This document shows, piece after piece, positions 16,535 through 26,406 of a stretch of DNA of 64,000 nt. This DNA is from CAVSWN01 sp963770995. Its GTDB lineage: Bacteria; Acidobacteriota; Vicinamibacteria; Vicinamibacterales; CAVVIG01. Under the pieces are notes generated by a model. That model did no database searches, was not told where the DNA came from, and worked only from the letters and a program-made list of their open reading frames with translations. The DNA is taken from positions 4,278,001 to 4,342,000 of the forward strand of contig CAVYRS010000001.1 in the NCBI GenBank assembly GCA_963770995.1, written 5' to 3'. A program made the position numbers and the translations under genes. The number at the start of each line of letters is the position of its first letter. Position 1 is the first letter of the stretch.

Positions 16535-18925
16535 ATGCATTCCTTGTGTCGTGGACTCGTGATCCGAGTCGCTCGCGTAGCGTTGTTCTTTTTGCCGATT
16601 GCGTCGATTCCAACGCTCGCTATCGCTCAGCCGGGCCACGGAGCCCATGTCCCCGCGGCCGGTGGTCTGCCGCACGGGATCCCCGACTTCTGCGGCAATT
16701 CCTCGATCGCGTCCGCAGCGAACGGCGCCTGGTCGAATCCGAGTACCTGGAGCCCGGCTCGGGTGCCGGTTTCCGGAGACAGGGTTTCAATCTCGCACAC
16801 CGTCACATACGACGTCCAGAGCAGCGCGCCACTCGCTTGCGTCGAGGTCCTCGGCCAACTGGCGTTCCGGGCGGATGTGAGCACACTGCTCACAGTCGGG
16901 ACACTGATGGTTTATCCGAATGCGGCACTAAAAATTGGCACGCCGAGCGGTCCGATCGCGCCAGCGGTGACAGCGCAGATCGTGATTGCGGATCGTCCGC
17001 TCGACACGACTTTCGATCCCGAGCAGTTCGGTACGGGAATCATCGGCTTAGGTACTATCACCATCTCGGGTTCGTCTCGCACACCGTTCACACGGCTTGC
17101 CAGCGAGGCAGGAGTCAATTCCTCGACGCTGGCGGCCGCGCAGCCGCTGACTGGCTGGCGGAGCGGTGACAAGGTGTTCCTTCCAGACACACGGCATCTC
17201 ACTGATGCGCAGCGGACGAACTATGCGCCCCAGTGGGAAGAACGGATCGCCTCGTCCGTTGGATCGACATCCCTGACCGTTGCAGCGCCGCTTCAGTTCC
17301 TGCATGAGGGTGCCCGGGACGGAAGCGGAGCCTTGACGTTTCTGCCTCACGTGGGCAATCTCAGTCGGAATGTGATCATTCGGTCGGCAAATCCGGCCGG
17401 CACGCGCGGCCACATGTTGTTCGCGGTGAGGGCGAACGTCGACATCCGTTACGCTCTCATCAAAGACATGGGACGGACAACCACGGCACCTCTCGACAGC
17501 ACAACATTCGATGCCGCGGGCGTGGTCACGCACGTTGGAACGAACCAGATCGGCCGCTATCCGCTGCACTTGCACCACGTCATGGGTCCAACTTCGCCGC
17601 CGCCGTCTGGCTACCAGTTTCAGCTCATCGGAAATGCAGTCGATGGCGGCCGGAAGTGGGGAATTGCCATTCACAACAGTCACTATGGGTTGGTGCAGAG
17701 CAACGTCGTTTACGACGTTGCAGGTGCCGGCATCGTCACCGAAGATGGCAGCGAGACGAATAACGTGATCGAGAAGAATTTCGTCGCCAGGATCGGTGGT
17801 GTGTGGGGGCGGGCGGACTCGAGGGGCACTGCGGATCTCGCCTGGGAAGGCGCTGGCATCTGGCTGCGCGGGATGAATAATTACGTTCGGGACAATGTCG
17901 CGGCGAACGCTCCGCTCGACTTCGGCTTCAAGTACTTCCCCTATTACATAGGCAGCGTCCGCATTCCGAATTTTCCTGGCGCCGATACGACTATGGCGGG
18001 CCAGTTCACGCTCCAGAATGGGAATGCGATTCCGATCAAGGAATTTGTGGGAAACGAGGCATATGGCGCCACACCAGGAGGGTTTTCCTATTGGTGGCTC
18101 GGCACCCAGGACAACTCACCGGTAGCCAACGCGACCTGGAGCGTCGTCAAGGACCTGAAGGTCTGGCACGCCTGGGACAAGGCGGTCTACGACTACCCGG
18201 CGAATATGCTGACTCTTGACGGGCTGATCGTACGAGGCAAGAGCGCCAACGCGAATGAGTTCTCTGTGGGGTTTTACGCCGGCGACTACATGGCGAAGCA
18301 CCTGCTCATCGTGAACGCCGACATTCAGGGCATGACTTACGGCATCATCCCGTCAACCAACAGCGGTGGCGGCGTACAAGTGATTCGCAATTCGTACCTG
18401 CGCAACGTCGTCAACATATCGCTCCAAACGCCGTACACATCGGGTGCCGAGGCGAGGGCAATTCCTCCACGAAAGGTCGTGATCCGGAATGTACGATTCG
18501 ACACAGTGCCGTCGCCCTGGCCGACCGTTGCTGCACGCGACCTCGAGTTCAAGTACGCTGCAATCCCAGTGCGGAACCTCGTGCAGCGCGATAACGTGTA
18601 CGTGTACGAGGCCGACGGAGTGGCAAGCGATAACTATCGGGCATTTTACGCAGAACAACGCCCCAACTTCGTGATGCCGCAGACCGTCGTTTCACAATGG
18701 AACACCCACTGGGTCGAGGGCGCGCCAGTGGCCGGCCTGACGAATCAGCAGACGTGGAATACGTACGGGCTTGCAATCGCAGGTTCCGTCGCACCCTGCG
18801 CCAACGCCCTGCCCGGGAACGACGGATTCGCGTGCAGCATCCCGTGGGCGGATCCAATTACCGATGGCCTGCCCTCAGGAACATCCGGTCCAAGGCCGGC
18901 CACGAACGTAACCGTCCGCAAGTGA
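16535..18925 (+). CDS. secreted G8-domain / parallel beta-helix protein
   Basis: A 796-residue exported protein. The signal peptide ends at about residue 32 (LAIAQ). A G8-type domain follows at about 45-190, with NGAWSNPSTWSPARVPVSGDRVSI and repeated paired glycines. The rest carries beta-helix repeats such as HNSHYGLVQSNVVYDVAGAGI and NVIEKNFVARIGG. The same G8 plus beta-helix arrangement occurs in animal CEMIP/TMEM2 proteins, which act on hyaluronan. A glycan-binding or glycan-cleaving role is plausible here but not shown. The ATG at 16535 has AGGAG six bases upstream and gives a clean signal peptide. Confidence 0.75.
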   Translation: MHSLCRGLVIRVARVALFFLPIASIPTLAIAQPGHGAHVPAAGGLPHGIPDFCGNSSIASAANGAWSNPSTWSPARVPVSGDRVSISHTVTYDVQSSAPLACVEVLGQLAFRADVSTLLTVGTLMVYPNAALKIGTPSGPIAPAVTAQIVIADRPLDTTFDPEQFGTGIIGLGTITISGSSRTPFTRLASEAGVNSSTLAAAQPLTGWRSGDKVFLPDTRHLTDAQRTNYAPQWEERIASSVGSTSLTVAAPLQFLHEGARDGSGALTFLPHVGNLSRNVIIRSANPAGTRGHMLFAVRANVDIRYALIKDMGRTTTAPLDSTTFDAAGVVTHVGTNQIGRYPLHLHHVMGPTSPPPSGYQFQLIGNAVDGGRKWGIAIHNSHYGLVQSNVVYDVAGAGIVTEDGSETNNVIEKNFVARIGGVWGRADSRGTADLAWEGAGIWLRGMNNYVRDNVAANAPLDFGFKYFPYYIGSVRIPNFPGADTTMAGQFTLQNGNAIPIKEFVGNEAYGATPGGFSYWWLGTQDNSPVANATWSVVKDLKVWHAWDKAVYDYPANMLTLDGLIVRGKSANANEFSVGFYAGDYMAKHLLIVNADIQGMTYGIIPSTNSGGGVQVIRNSYLRNVVNISLQTPYTSGAEARAIPPRKVVIRNVRFDTVPSPWPTVAARDLEFKYAAIPVRNLVQRDNVYVYEADGVASDNYRAFYAEQRPNFVMPQTVVSQWNTHWVEGAPVAGLTNQQTWNTYGLAIAGSVAPCANALPGNDGFACSIPWADPITDGLPSGTSGPRPATNVTVRK

Positions 18926-18943
18926 CCCGCTGGGAACCCACGG

Positions 18944-19825
18944 TTACTTCCGGCGCGCGATCACGATTACACTCCGCTTCGTGAGTTCCTCGCCTGTGTA
19001 GTCCCGGAGTTCCGCGCGAAGCGCGTCCGTGAGCAGCTCGTGCCCTTCAGTGAACTCGGTCTGCCATTCGACAACCTCGAGCCCTTCGGTCGAGGCAAAT
19101 AGGATGTGATAATCGCGCTCGCGCAGCCGATTCAGAAAGACCGGGGCCTTCCATTCGGGATCTCGAAGATGCTGCCATGGAGTCACGTTCCCGAGTGTGG
19201 TCTCGCCAGGCACAATCCACGGCAGATCGTGTCCGCCCGACAGCGAAGGAAAGAGGTGAATCTCGATAAAGGCGAGGCCCCCAGGCTTCAACAGACGCGC
19301 GATCTGCCGGTTCGCCGCGGCAACGTCGGGCACATGTTCCCATGTCGCGTTCGAGTGAATCAGATCGAACGTGCCGTCGGCAAGCGCGGGGTCACGAATG
19401 TCCATGGCCCGCAAGTCGAGCCCGCGCTCGGTCAGGCGAATCCCTGAACGGCTGGCGAGCGTCGAGTAGTAGCGGCGATCGTAGACGAGCTCTCCGATCG
19501 CCTTCCGCAATGTCTTCGCCAGGCCCACTTCGCGAGCGTAACGGACGTATCGCGATGGCTTGACTCCCAGGCCCCAGCGATATCCGACGTACATGTCGAG
19601 TCCGGTCACACGGGCTCCCGATGAGTGGAGAAGCAGCGACATCGGCGCATTGCTGCCGCATCCGACATCGAGCACGCGCGCCGTAAACGGATCCTTGCCC
19701 AGACGGGTGACCGTCCGGGTGAACGCTCGAAAGGTGTCGACGTCATGGGCTGCCCATGCCTCGAGCATCCGGAGTCGATCGCGATGACCGCTCACGACCT
19801 CACGCCTCGGCTCCCGAAGGGTCAC
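18944..19825 (-). CDS. class I SAM-dependent methyltransferase
   Basis: A 293-residue methyltransferase. Motif I is VLDVGCGSNAPM near residue 50, followed by an acidic strand end (VTGLDMY), and a DGTFDLIHSNATWEHVPD block near 155 typical of Methyltransf_11/25 domains. A GGLAFIEIHLFPSL motif follows, then a C-terminal half with HDLPW and NVTPWQHLRD. It is the last gene of the minus-strand run from 36090 and ends 18 bases from the convergent G8 gene. It probably methylates a sugar or intermediate of the locus product. Confidence 0.82.
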   Translation of the reverse strand: MTLREPRREVVSGHRDRLRMLEAWAAHDVDTFRAFTRTVTRLGKDPFTARVLDVGCGSNAPMSLLLHSSGARVTGLDMYVGYRWGLGVKPSRYVRYAREVGLAKTLRKAIGELVYDRRYYSTLASRSGIRLTERGLDLRAMDIRDPALADGTFDLIHSNATWEHVPDVAAANRQIARLLKPGGLAFIEIHLFPSLSGGHDLPWIVPGETTLGNVTPWQHLRDPEWKAPVFLNRLRERDYHILFASTEGLEVVEWQTEFTEGHELLTDALRAELRDYTGEELTKRSVIVIARRK

Positions 19826-19856
19826 AACTCGTGCTCATCAGACCGGCAGGATGTCT

Positions 19857-22424
19857 CTAGATCAAGAGAAGGAGTAATGTCAAACCGAGCAGACCGCATC
19901 CAACCAGGGTCAACCGCCTCGCGCGGGTGAGGGCAACGGCCTTTTGCGGCACGAAGCGCTCAGGCGGCGGGAATGACTGCGGCACGGCCCGCGGTGTGTC
20001 AATCGTAAAGGGTCCGGCCAGCCGGCCGTGCGCATAGCCATTGGTAAGCAGGATCACGACCGGCCGAGCGCACCGACGCGACGAAAACGTCTGTAGAGTC
20101 GAGAGTGAGTACTCGTAGAAGAATCGACTTCGCTCTTGAAATCGTTCTCGTTCGGCGCCGGCGCAATGACGCGCGGCAAATCGGAATACTTCACTCTTTC
20201 TCATGTCCTGCGCCACCCACGTCTCTGTCGGGAACTCCAGCCGCTCAGGATGCTGCAGATATGGGGATTCATGCTCCGCCATCCAGCGGGCGTATCGAAG
20301 GAGGCTCGCTTGCGCGTAGGCGAACATCTGATCGTAGGCGCCAAGCAAGGCCTTGTAGTCGAGATACTTGCCCAATACCTGCAGGAAGACCGTGTACGAC
20401 CAGCGGCGCTCTGCATCGAGCAACTCCCGCGCTGCAGCGTCATCGTCCGGGTGAATACAGCGGCGTAGCAACTCTTCGGCTTTGATCAGCCACCGATCTT
20501 CGGAGGTCAGGCGATGCGCATCGAGCAAGGCATTGATCGAGTTGCCTGCACCGCGTCCAGGTCCATGAAACGAAGCACTCGCGGTCATGCTGGCGAGGCC
20601 GGTGGCCGATTTCGTGAGCCACCTGAACGGAGTGAGGCGCCCGTCGTCCATCTTGATGACCCACCCGGCGAGGCCCAGTACCGCCTCTCTGGAAGCGACC
20701 CGGCCGGTCATGAGGTAATGCATCAGCAGACCAGTCGTGTAGTTCTGCTCGCCAGACGGACCGCCGCCAGCCCGCGACGATCTGCGCGAGTAACAACGGT
20801 GCGTTGACGTTTCCGCGTCGACATAGTGGTTCGTGTGCCAGAACATCCCGCCGTTGTAGCCCGGCTTGTCGTCGCGAGTGTGATAGATGTCGATGTCCAC
20901 AACATGTCTGGCCAGCTCATCACCCAACGTCCACCAGCGGCTGTCGCCGGTTCGCATGTACTGACATAGTAAGCCGGCAACTGCGTCGTACTGATTGTTG
21001 TAGTGCGAGACGAACGGTTGTTCGCCGGTATGCCGAACCGCCTCGTGATCGGCGTAGACGTCGCCGAAGTTGCGCCATCCATACTCGTCGACGACTTCCC
21101 GTTTTTCCTCGAATGACGATGGACCCTCGACCGCTGTTGAAACGAGACTGTAGTAGCGCTGGTCAGGATCTGCCGTAGCGGGAGCAATATACGGAAAAGC
21201 TTCAGTCGCGGAGAAATGCTCGGGCGAAACGCGGACAAGGAGCGGATCGCGGCACCAGTCGAGCGGCATGTCCGTGACCGGATCCGGTCCGAACCCCAAG
21301 CAAAGCGCATGTGTTTTCTGCTCTCCGCCCTGCAGCTCGTGCAGATCGGGAAAGCTGGCGGGCCACAGGCCGACGGTCATGTGCGATCGGGAAATGCTGA
21401 TGCTCTTGGGAAACTCCTGCCAGAAGCCAGGCACGGTGGCGCTCAACATGCGACCGTCGATGGTGGCGACGACGACAGGCGTGGCGCGGCTGCCGGTTTC
21501 GGTTCGGTCTCGATCCTTGATCCGGTAGCCCGCGAAGGTCAATGGAACGACACCCTCCCGGTTTCGATGGGTGGGACTGTTCCAACGGCGTCCGCCGCTG
21601 GATTCCTGGTAGATCTCGAACGGCGCCGCATAGGTCCGCGGACGCGCGCCCGGCGACGGCGAACATTGAATGTCGCTCACGCTGCCTTCGAACGCCGTGA
21701 CAATCGCGACCTCGCGCAGCCGCACCGACCCTTTGTCGCCGAGATCCCAGAAACCACCGCGATGAACCGCCCGGCGTGAGTTGCGGACCGCCAGTTCCAT
21801 TCGAATCGCATTCAGCGCGTGAAAGAACTGAATCCCGATGACGTAGGACAGGCCGCTGACGCCGACGAACCGGCCTCGTACCTCAACCGTGGCCTGGAAG
21901 CTGCCCTGCCGTTCGATAGTTACACGTTCGACGATATCCGCCAGCGCCGTATGCCGTTCCGTGACGAGCCGAAGTCGCACGGAAGTCCACGGAAGCGCTC
22001 CCCGCGCGTCACTCACGCGCAGTTCAAACCCTTTCTGACCTGAGAGTTCGAACACGGCGCCGCCGGTGTCGACCCGCGCCGAGTGACCATGCACGTTTTC
22101 AATCACCAGCGATTCATGCGTGTCCGCATCGGTGCCGGAAACGCTCAACTCGTACGACGACTGCGTGCGGCCCGGGTCCCAATTCGCCCGAACATGGCAC
22201 AGCGCCCAGCGCACGGATCCATCTCCCCAGCGTTCGAGGACCGCGACGTCCAGTGGCACCGGCTCGCCGTCGGCCGTCCTGACTCGAAGCGCAGATGGAT
22301 GCGGCGCCGAACCCGGCGCAAGCGGTATCCCGAAGGTCACCGGCTCGCCGCAACGTCGGAAGGAAGGAGTGGTTCGGGGCTGCAGCCGGAACAAAGCCGG
22401 CGGTTTCTCGCCTGCGTGATTCAT
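19857..22424 (-). CDS. PcRGLX/YetA-like RIFT-barrel protein with C-terminal membrane anchor
   Basis: An 855-residue protein. The N-terminal part (PVTFGIPLAPG, then VPLDVAVLERWGDGSVRWALCHVRANW) resembles the first RIFT-barrel domain of exo-rhamnogalacturonan-lyase/YetA-like proteins; the middle and C-terminal parts look like an alpha/alpha-toroid (YNNQYDAVAGLLCQYM, GWVIKMDDGRLTPFRW). The last 18 residues are a hydrophobic helix (LTLVGCGLLGLTLLLLLI) preceded by basic residues, with nothing after it. No N-terminal signal peptide is obvious. The ATG at 22424 lies just after the upstream stop. Glycan binding or cleavage is an inference from the fold. Confidence 0.6.
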   Translation of the reverse strand: MNHAGEKPPALFRLQPRTTPSFRRCGEPVTFGIPLAPGSAPHPSALRVRTADGEPVPLDVAVLERWGDGSVRWALCHVRANWDPGRTQSSYELSVSGTDADTHESLVIENVHGHSARVDTGGAVFELSGQKGFELRVSDARGALPWTSVRLRLVTERHTALADIVERVTIERQGSFQATVEVRGRFVGVSGLSYVIGIQFFHALNAIRMELAVRNSRRAVHRGGFWDLGDKGSVRLREVAIVTAFEGSVSDIQCSPSPGARPRTYAAPFEIYQESSGGRRWNSPTHRNREGVVPLTFAGYRIKDRDRTETGSRATPVVVATIDGRMLSATVPGFWQEFPKSISISRSHMTVGLWPASFPDLHELQGGEQKTHALCLGFGPDPVTDMPLDWCRDPLLVRVSPEHFSATEAFPYIAPATADPDQRYYSLVSTAVEGPSSFEEKREVVDEYGWRNFGDVYADHEAVRHTGEQPFVSHYNNQYDAVAGLLCQYMRTGDSRWWTLGDELARHVVDIDIYHTRDDKPGYNGGMFWHTNHYVDAETSTHRCYSRRSSRAGGGPSGEQNYTTGLLMHYLMTGRVASREAVLGLAGWVIKMDDGRLTPFRWLTKSATGLASMTASASFHGPGRGAGNSINALLDAHRLTSEDRWLIKAEELLRRCIHPDDDAAARELLDAERRWSYTVFLQVLGKYLDYKALLGAYDQMFAYAQASLLRYARWMAEHESPYLQHPERLEFPTETWVAQDMRKSEVFRFAARHCAGAERERFQERSRFFYEYSLSTLQTFSSRRCARPVVILLTNGYAHGRLAGPFTIDTPRAVPQSFPPPERFVPQKAVALTRARRLTLVGCGLLGLTLLLLLI

Positions 22425-22447
22425 CCGCGCCAAAGGTAAGGTGCGCG

Positions 22448-23674
22448 CTAGCTTAGCAGCTCGAGCCGATCTCTGGCCGGGCGCGGATTGTCTGTCGGCG
22501 CGATCGCCGATTCCAGCAGTGCCGCCATCGGTGCGAGTTGCGCCTCCCAGCTCAAATCGTCGAGCCGCGCCTTGCCGGCGCGCCCGGCGCGCTCGGCCGG
22601 CGTGAGACGCAACACTTCGACAATCGCATCGGCGAAGGCCTCCGCCGTGGAGGCGGCTACGCAGGCGGGACGCACTACCTCGGGAAGCCCCTGCATGACG
22701 CGCGGCGTCACGACGCACGGCAGCCCGGCGGCAACGGCTTCGAGAACCTTGTTCTGGATCCCCGATGCCATGAAGAGCGGCGCCACCGCAGCAGCGGCTC
22801 GCCGGAGATGGGGCCGAACGTCCGGGACGGTTCCGGTAACAGCGATCGAGGGGTCAGATGCAAGTTCCCGAACTCGACGCGTGGGATTCATGCCGACAAG
22901 CGTCAAGGTCGCATCCGTCCGCCGTTGCCGGACTCGCGGCCAGACCTCTTTCGCAAGCCAGAGTGCGCCGAACTCGTTCGGCTCGTAGTTGAAGACTCCG
23001 GAGAAGACCACGTTGGCGCTCGCAGACGGACCGTCGGGCGTAAACGCCGCGGCATCGACACCGTTGGAAACGATGTGAACGTTGGCTCCGGGATTGATCG
23101 ACAGGATCGCCACCCGCTCGCGATCGTTGACGACCGTCGTAGCCACGGACCGTGTCGTGGCCGCTACCTCGAATCGGCGAAGGCGATTCGCTTCCCTCCG
23201 ATAGATCAACCGCATCGGCCATCGGGCCCGTTCGCTGAGAGTCGCCCACTTGGCAGAATCGAGGTCGACCAGGTCGAGAACAAACGGGATCCTCGCCAAC
23301 GGCGGGTGCAGCGCATACCGAGCCATCCCTGAACAGTAGGCAAGGACGACGTCCGGCGGTGTAGGGGTCATCAGACGTTCGAGCCCGCGATCAACTTCTG
23401 GACTATCGAGCAGTATGTGCGTGAGCGCCGTCGGTCCCGGCAGCGCCAGCGCGGCGCGAATGAGGTTTTTCGTCCGCGGGACCATGGCGGTTTCAACGCG
23501 CTCGGCAAATCTGCTCAGATTGACGGCGTCCCGACGTTCCTCTGCATTGTGAACGAGCGCCAGCACATCGACATGCGCGCTCCGAGCCAAGATTCGGATC
23601 AAGTGATAGGCGCGGATTCGGTCGCCACGATTCGGCGGGTATGGGAGCCTGTGCGTAAGGAGGAGAACTCTCAT
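22448..23674 (-). CDS. GT4 glycosyltransferase, XrtA-associated TIGR03087 type
   Basis: A 408-residue GT-B enzyme starting MRVLLLTHRLPYPPNRGDRIRAYH, the signature opening of the XrtA-associated sugar transferase family TIGR03087. Other landmarks are FVLDLVDLDSAKW, VSNGVDAAAF, VFSGVFNYEPN and a nucleotide-sugar-binding region MASGIQNKVLEAVAAGLPCVVTP. The ATG at 23674 overlaps the stop of the acyltransferase gene; an upstream extension in frame is not family-like. It should add a sugar to the lipid-linked repeat unit in the cytoplasm. Confidence 0.87.
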   Translation of the reverse strand: MRVLLLTHRLPYPPNRGDRIRAYHLIRILARSAHVDVLALVHNAEERRDAVNLSRFAERVETAMVPRTKNLIRAALALPGPTALTHILLDSPEVDRGLERLMTPTPPDVVLAYCSGMARYALHPPLARIPFVLDLVDLDSAKWATLSERARWPMRLIYRREANRLRRFEVAATTRSVATTVVNDRERVAILSINPGANVHIVSNGVDAAAFTPDGPSASANVVFSGVFNYEPNEFGALWLAKEVWPRVRQRRTDATLTLVGMNPTRRVRELASDPSIAVTGTVPDVRPHLRRAAAAVAPLFMASGIQNKVLEAVAAGLPCVVTPRVMQGLPEVVRPACVAASTAEAFADAIVEVLRLTPAERAGRAGKARLDDLSWEAQLAPMAALLESAIAPTDNPRPARDRLELLS

Positions 23675-24270
23675 GTCGCCACCGATGCGGGTCGCCGACT
23701 CCGTATGACGCGAGCGGGTACTCCTGCGGCCAACACATGATCCGGCAACGGTTTGGTGACGACCGCCCCGGCTCCGATGACGCAATGCTTCCCGACGTCC
23801 GCCAGAATGACCGCCGTGCTGCCGACCCAGGTCCCCTCGCCGATTCGCACCATGGTGCGGACGCCGGGCTGCTCGCGTATCGGAGTGTCCAGATCGTCAA
23901 TCCCGTGGGTCGCGCCGCCACTCGGGACGTGCACGCCGGCCGCGAGCAGGACGTCCCGTTCAAGATGCACCCAGCCAAGGTGGCATCCCGGGCCGACGTA
24001 GACGTGCGCGTCCAGACGCGATCCCGCGTGACTGAATACTGTTCCGAACTGAACTGTGGCGGACCGATCGCAGTGGTCGAGCGCGCGGGCAAGGAAAGCG
24101 CGTCGCAGGTAATCGCCGATCAGGCCAGGAAACAGCGCGAGAGCCTGCGTCGATCCTTCGAGGGCGCGGTTGGTTCCCAGCACCGGCCTTCGCAAGATGA
24201 ACGACAAGAGAGCCGGCGCGACGGCAATCGTCGCCAACGCGTATGCGACGGCCTTCGCCACCTCACGCAT
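23671..24270 (-). CDS. hexapeptide-repeat acyltransferase
   Basis: A 199-residue left-handed beta-helix acyltransferase with a hydrophobic N-terminal segment. Hexapeptide turns are visible from VGPGCHLGWVHLERDVLLAAGVHV onward. A catalytic-type histidine sits in GGATHGIDD near residue 120, and the end (VGKHCVIGAGAVVTKPLPDHVLAAGVPARVI) is the standard closure of the serine/maltose acetyltransferase family. Likely O-acetylation of a sugar. It overlaps both neighbours by 4-8 bases. Confidence 0.85.
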   Translation of the reverse strand: MREVAKAVAYALATIAVAPALLSFILRRPVLGTNRALEGSTQALALFPGLIGDYLRRAFLARALDHCDRSATVQFGTVFSHAGSRLDAHVYVGPGCHLGWVHLERDVLLAAGVHVPSGGATHGIDDLDTPIREQPGVRTMVRIGEGTWVGSTAVILADVGKHCVIGAGAVVTKPLPDHVLAAGVPARVIRSRRPASVAT

Positions 24271-25441
24271 GCGCCAGATCCCGATCGCGCTTCTTCACCC
24301 CGCGCTGCACGCCGACGAGCTCGTCGTAAATGGCTTCGAGCCGGCGCGTTCGTGCCTCGAACGACAGTTCCTGCTCAACGCGTGTTCTGGCGGCGACCGC
24401 GCGGCGGCGGGCAGCGGCCGGATCGGCCAAGACGCCTTGTATGGCTCCTCGCAGACCCGGCACGTCATGTTTCGGAACGATCACCGCATGGACGTCCGGG
24501 GTGGCGAGCTCTCGCGTGCCTCCGACGTCGGTGGCGACCACCGGGGTCTCCAGCGCCATGGCTTCGAGGACCGCGTTGGGCGTGCCCTCGTACTCGGACG
24601 ATTGCACGAACAGATCGAACGCGTGGTGCAGGTCGGCGATGTCTTCCTGGTGGCCGAGGAAGGCGACCCGGGTGCTGATGTCGAACCGGGACGCCAGCTC
24701 CGCCAGGTCACGCCGCAGGCTACCGTCGCCGGCGATGGCGAGCCGCAGGTCGGGGTGCTCGGGCATGAGAGACGCAGCGGCCTCGATCAGCAAATCGAAT
24801 CGCTTTTGTCGTTCCAACCGCCCCACCGCCCCGATCACAAGATGGTTTCCCTTGTAGCCCAGGTTCCGCCGGATGCGTTCGCGATGGTGTGGGTTCCGCC
24901 GGAAGGCCACCGGGTCAATCCCATTGAGTAGTGTCACGATCTTTTCGGTGCGAACCCCGTGGCGCACGAGCTCATCCTTGATGTCGGTCGAAACGGCTAT
25001 AACTCGAGGGAATCGGGCCAGTAGCTTTTTTCCAAAGGGGTAATACAGATAGGTCTCGCGGGCGGTGTGTCCGGTCCAGCCATGCGCCGTCGCCACGGAG
25101 ATGACATTCGTCCGCCAGCTGAGAAGCAGGGCGAGCAGATCCGTCTTGTAGTCGTGCGAATGCACGATCTCGATCCGGCGATCGCGGACCAGCGTGGTCA
25201 GCCTGCGCCAGATGCGTGGATCGAATGAATGTCGCTCGCGCGCCTCGACGTAGTCGATTCTCAGATGTCGTGCCCGCTTGTCTATGCCAAACACCGTATC
25301 GCGAGTGTCACGGATGTAGCAGACGGTCACGTCGAAACGATCCCGATCGCGGTGTTCCGCACCGAGCAGGATCGTTTTCTCCGGCCCGCCACCGGTGCCA
25401 CGCACGCTCCGCAGCTCGAGAACCGAAATGCGGGATCCCAC
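24263..25441 (-). CDS. GT4 glycosyltransferase
   Basis: A 392-residue GT-B glycosyltransferase. It shows HSHDYKTDLLALLL near residue 100, VTLLNGIDPVAF, VIGAVGRLERQKRFDLLIEAA and the EX7E-type motif in SSEYEGTPNAVLEAMALETPVVATDVGG. It is a retaining GT4 by these motifs; donor and acceptor are unknown. It shares one base with the upstream GT2 gene and overlaps the downstream acyltransferase by eight bases. Confidence 0.87.
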   Translation of the reverse strand: MGSRISVLELRSVRGTGGGPEKTILLGAEHRDRDRFDVTVCYIRDTRDTVFGIDKRARHLRIDYVEARERHSFDPRIWRRLTTLVRDRRIEIVHSHDYKTDLLALLLSWRTNVISVATAHGWTGHTARETYLYYPFGKKLLARFPRVIAVSTDIKDELVRHGVRTEKIVTLLNGIDPVAFRRNPHHRERIRRNLGYKGNHLVIGAVGRLERQKRFDLLIEAAASLMPEHPDLRLAIAGDGSLRRDLAELASRFDISTRVAFLGHQEDIADLHHAFDLFVQSSEYEGTPNAVLEAMALETPVVATDVGGTRELATPDVHAVIVPKHDVPGLRGAIQGVLADPAAARRRAVAARTRVEQELSFEARTRRLEAIYDELVGVQRGVKKRDRDLAHA

Positions 25442-26406
25442 TACGCTCCGCTCCGGCGGTGGCTGTGGTCAAACCGGGCCGTCAGCGCCAGCGCGCGCCC
25501 GGATTCATATGCCGCTGCGACGGCAACAGCTCGGAGCCAGTCTCGTGATGAAGCGCCACCGGTCACCATCGCTGACGCCCTGAGGGCGACTACCAACAGC
25601 ACACAGAGACCGGCCAACGTCGCGAGGGCGACGCCCGGCCTGGAGACGGACAAGACGCCTCCCACCATGGTCGCGAAGGCCAACAGGTTGAAGACCGGAA
25701 TCGCCGCGCTGACGAGCGTGCGCCAGTATCGCGGGGGCCGGAGGCTGACGCGCACGTTGTCTCGTCCCCGCCACAACTCACCGAAAAAGACGTGACGCAG
25801 CGTTCGGGGGTCGCCGTGATGCACGTTGTGCAAACGACTGTCGGCGAGGAGCGTGTAGCCGTTCGACCGCAGCTTGCGGCACAGGTCCACATCCTCGCAC
25901 GTGTTGAGCAAGGTATCGAATCCGCCGACGGCCTCGAACGCCGATTGGCGGACCGCCATGTTGCCACTGCCCAGCCACTCGACCACTTGCTGGCCGTCTG
26001 GGTGACGCCGAAGTTCGTCGTACCAGCGTTGAACCCAAGTCGGCGGAGAGGGCGGCCGGCACGGCGCGCCCACCGCCGCGACGGATTCATCCGAGAGCGC
26101 GCTGACCGCCGACGGTACCCAGTCGGGCGCGATTTCGTGATCGGCATCGACAAAGGCCAGAACCTGTCCGCGTGCGATGGCGACCGCTCGATTCCTCAGT
26201 TCGCTCAGGCCCACGCCCGGGACGACGAGCACGGTCGCACCTTCGGTGCGCGCCACGGCCACCGAGTCGTCGGTGGAACCATTGTCGGCGACGATGAGCT
26301 CCAGCGACGCGGCCGGGTATCGATTGGCATTGATGCTTCTCAAACACGCACGCAAACGCTGCGCGTCGTTACGAACCGGGATGATGAAAGAGACGTGCGG
26401 CTCCAT
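25441..26406 (-). CDS. membrane-anchored GT2 glycosyltransferase
   Basis: A 321-residue GT-A enzyme. The N-terminus reads VSFIIPVRNDAQRLRACLRS; then come ELIVADNGSTDDS, a metal-binding FVDADHE and VEWLGSGNMAVR. The C-terminal 100 residues contain two or three hydrophobic segments (VSAAIPVFNLLAFATMV, LATLAGLCVLLVVAL) that would hold it at the inner membrane. Likely a transferase acting on lipid-linked sugars. It abuts both neighbours with single-base overlaps. Confidence 0.87.
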   Translation of the reverse strand: MEPHVSFIIPVRNDAQRLRACLRSINANRYPAASLELIVADNGSTDDSVAVARTEGATVLVVPGVGLSELRNRAVAIARGQVLAFVDADHEIAPDWVPSAVSALSDESVAAVGAPCRPPSPPTWVQRWYDELRRHPDGQQVVEWLGSGNMAVRQSAFEAVGGFDTLLNTCEDVDLCRKLRSNGYTLLADSRLHNVHHGDPRTLRHVFFGELWRGRDNVRVSLRPPRYWRTLVSAAIPVFNLLAFATMVGGVLSVSRPGVALATLAGLCVLLVVALRASAMVTGGASSRDWLRAVAVAAAYESGRALALTARFDHSHRRSGA

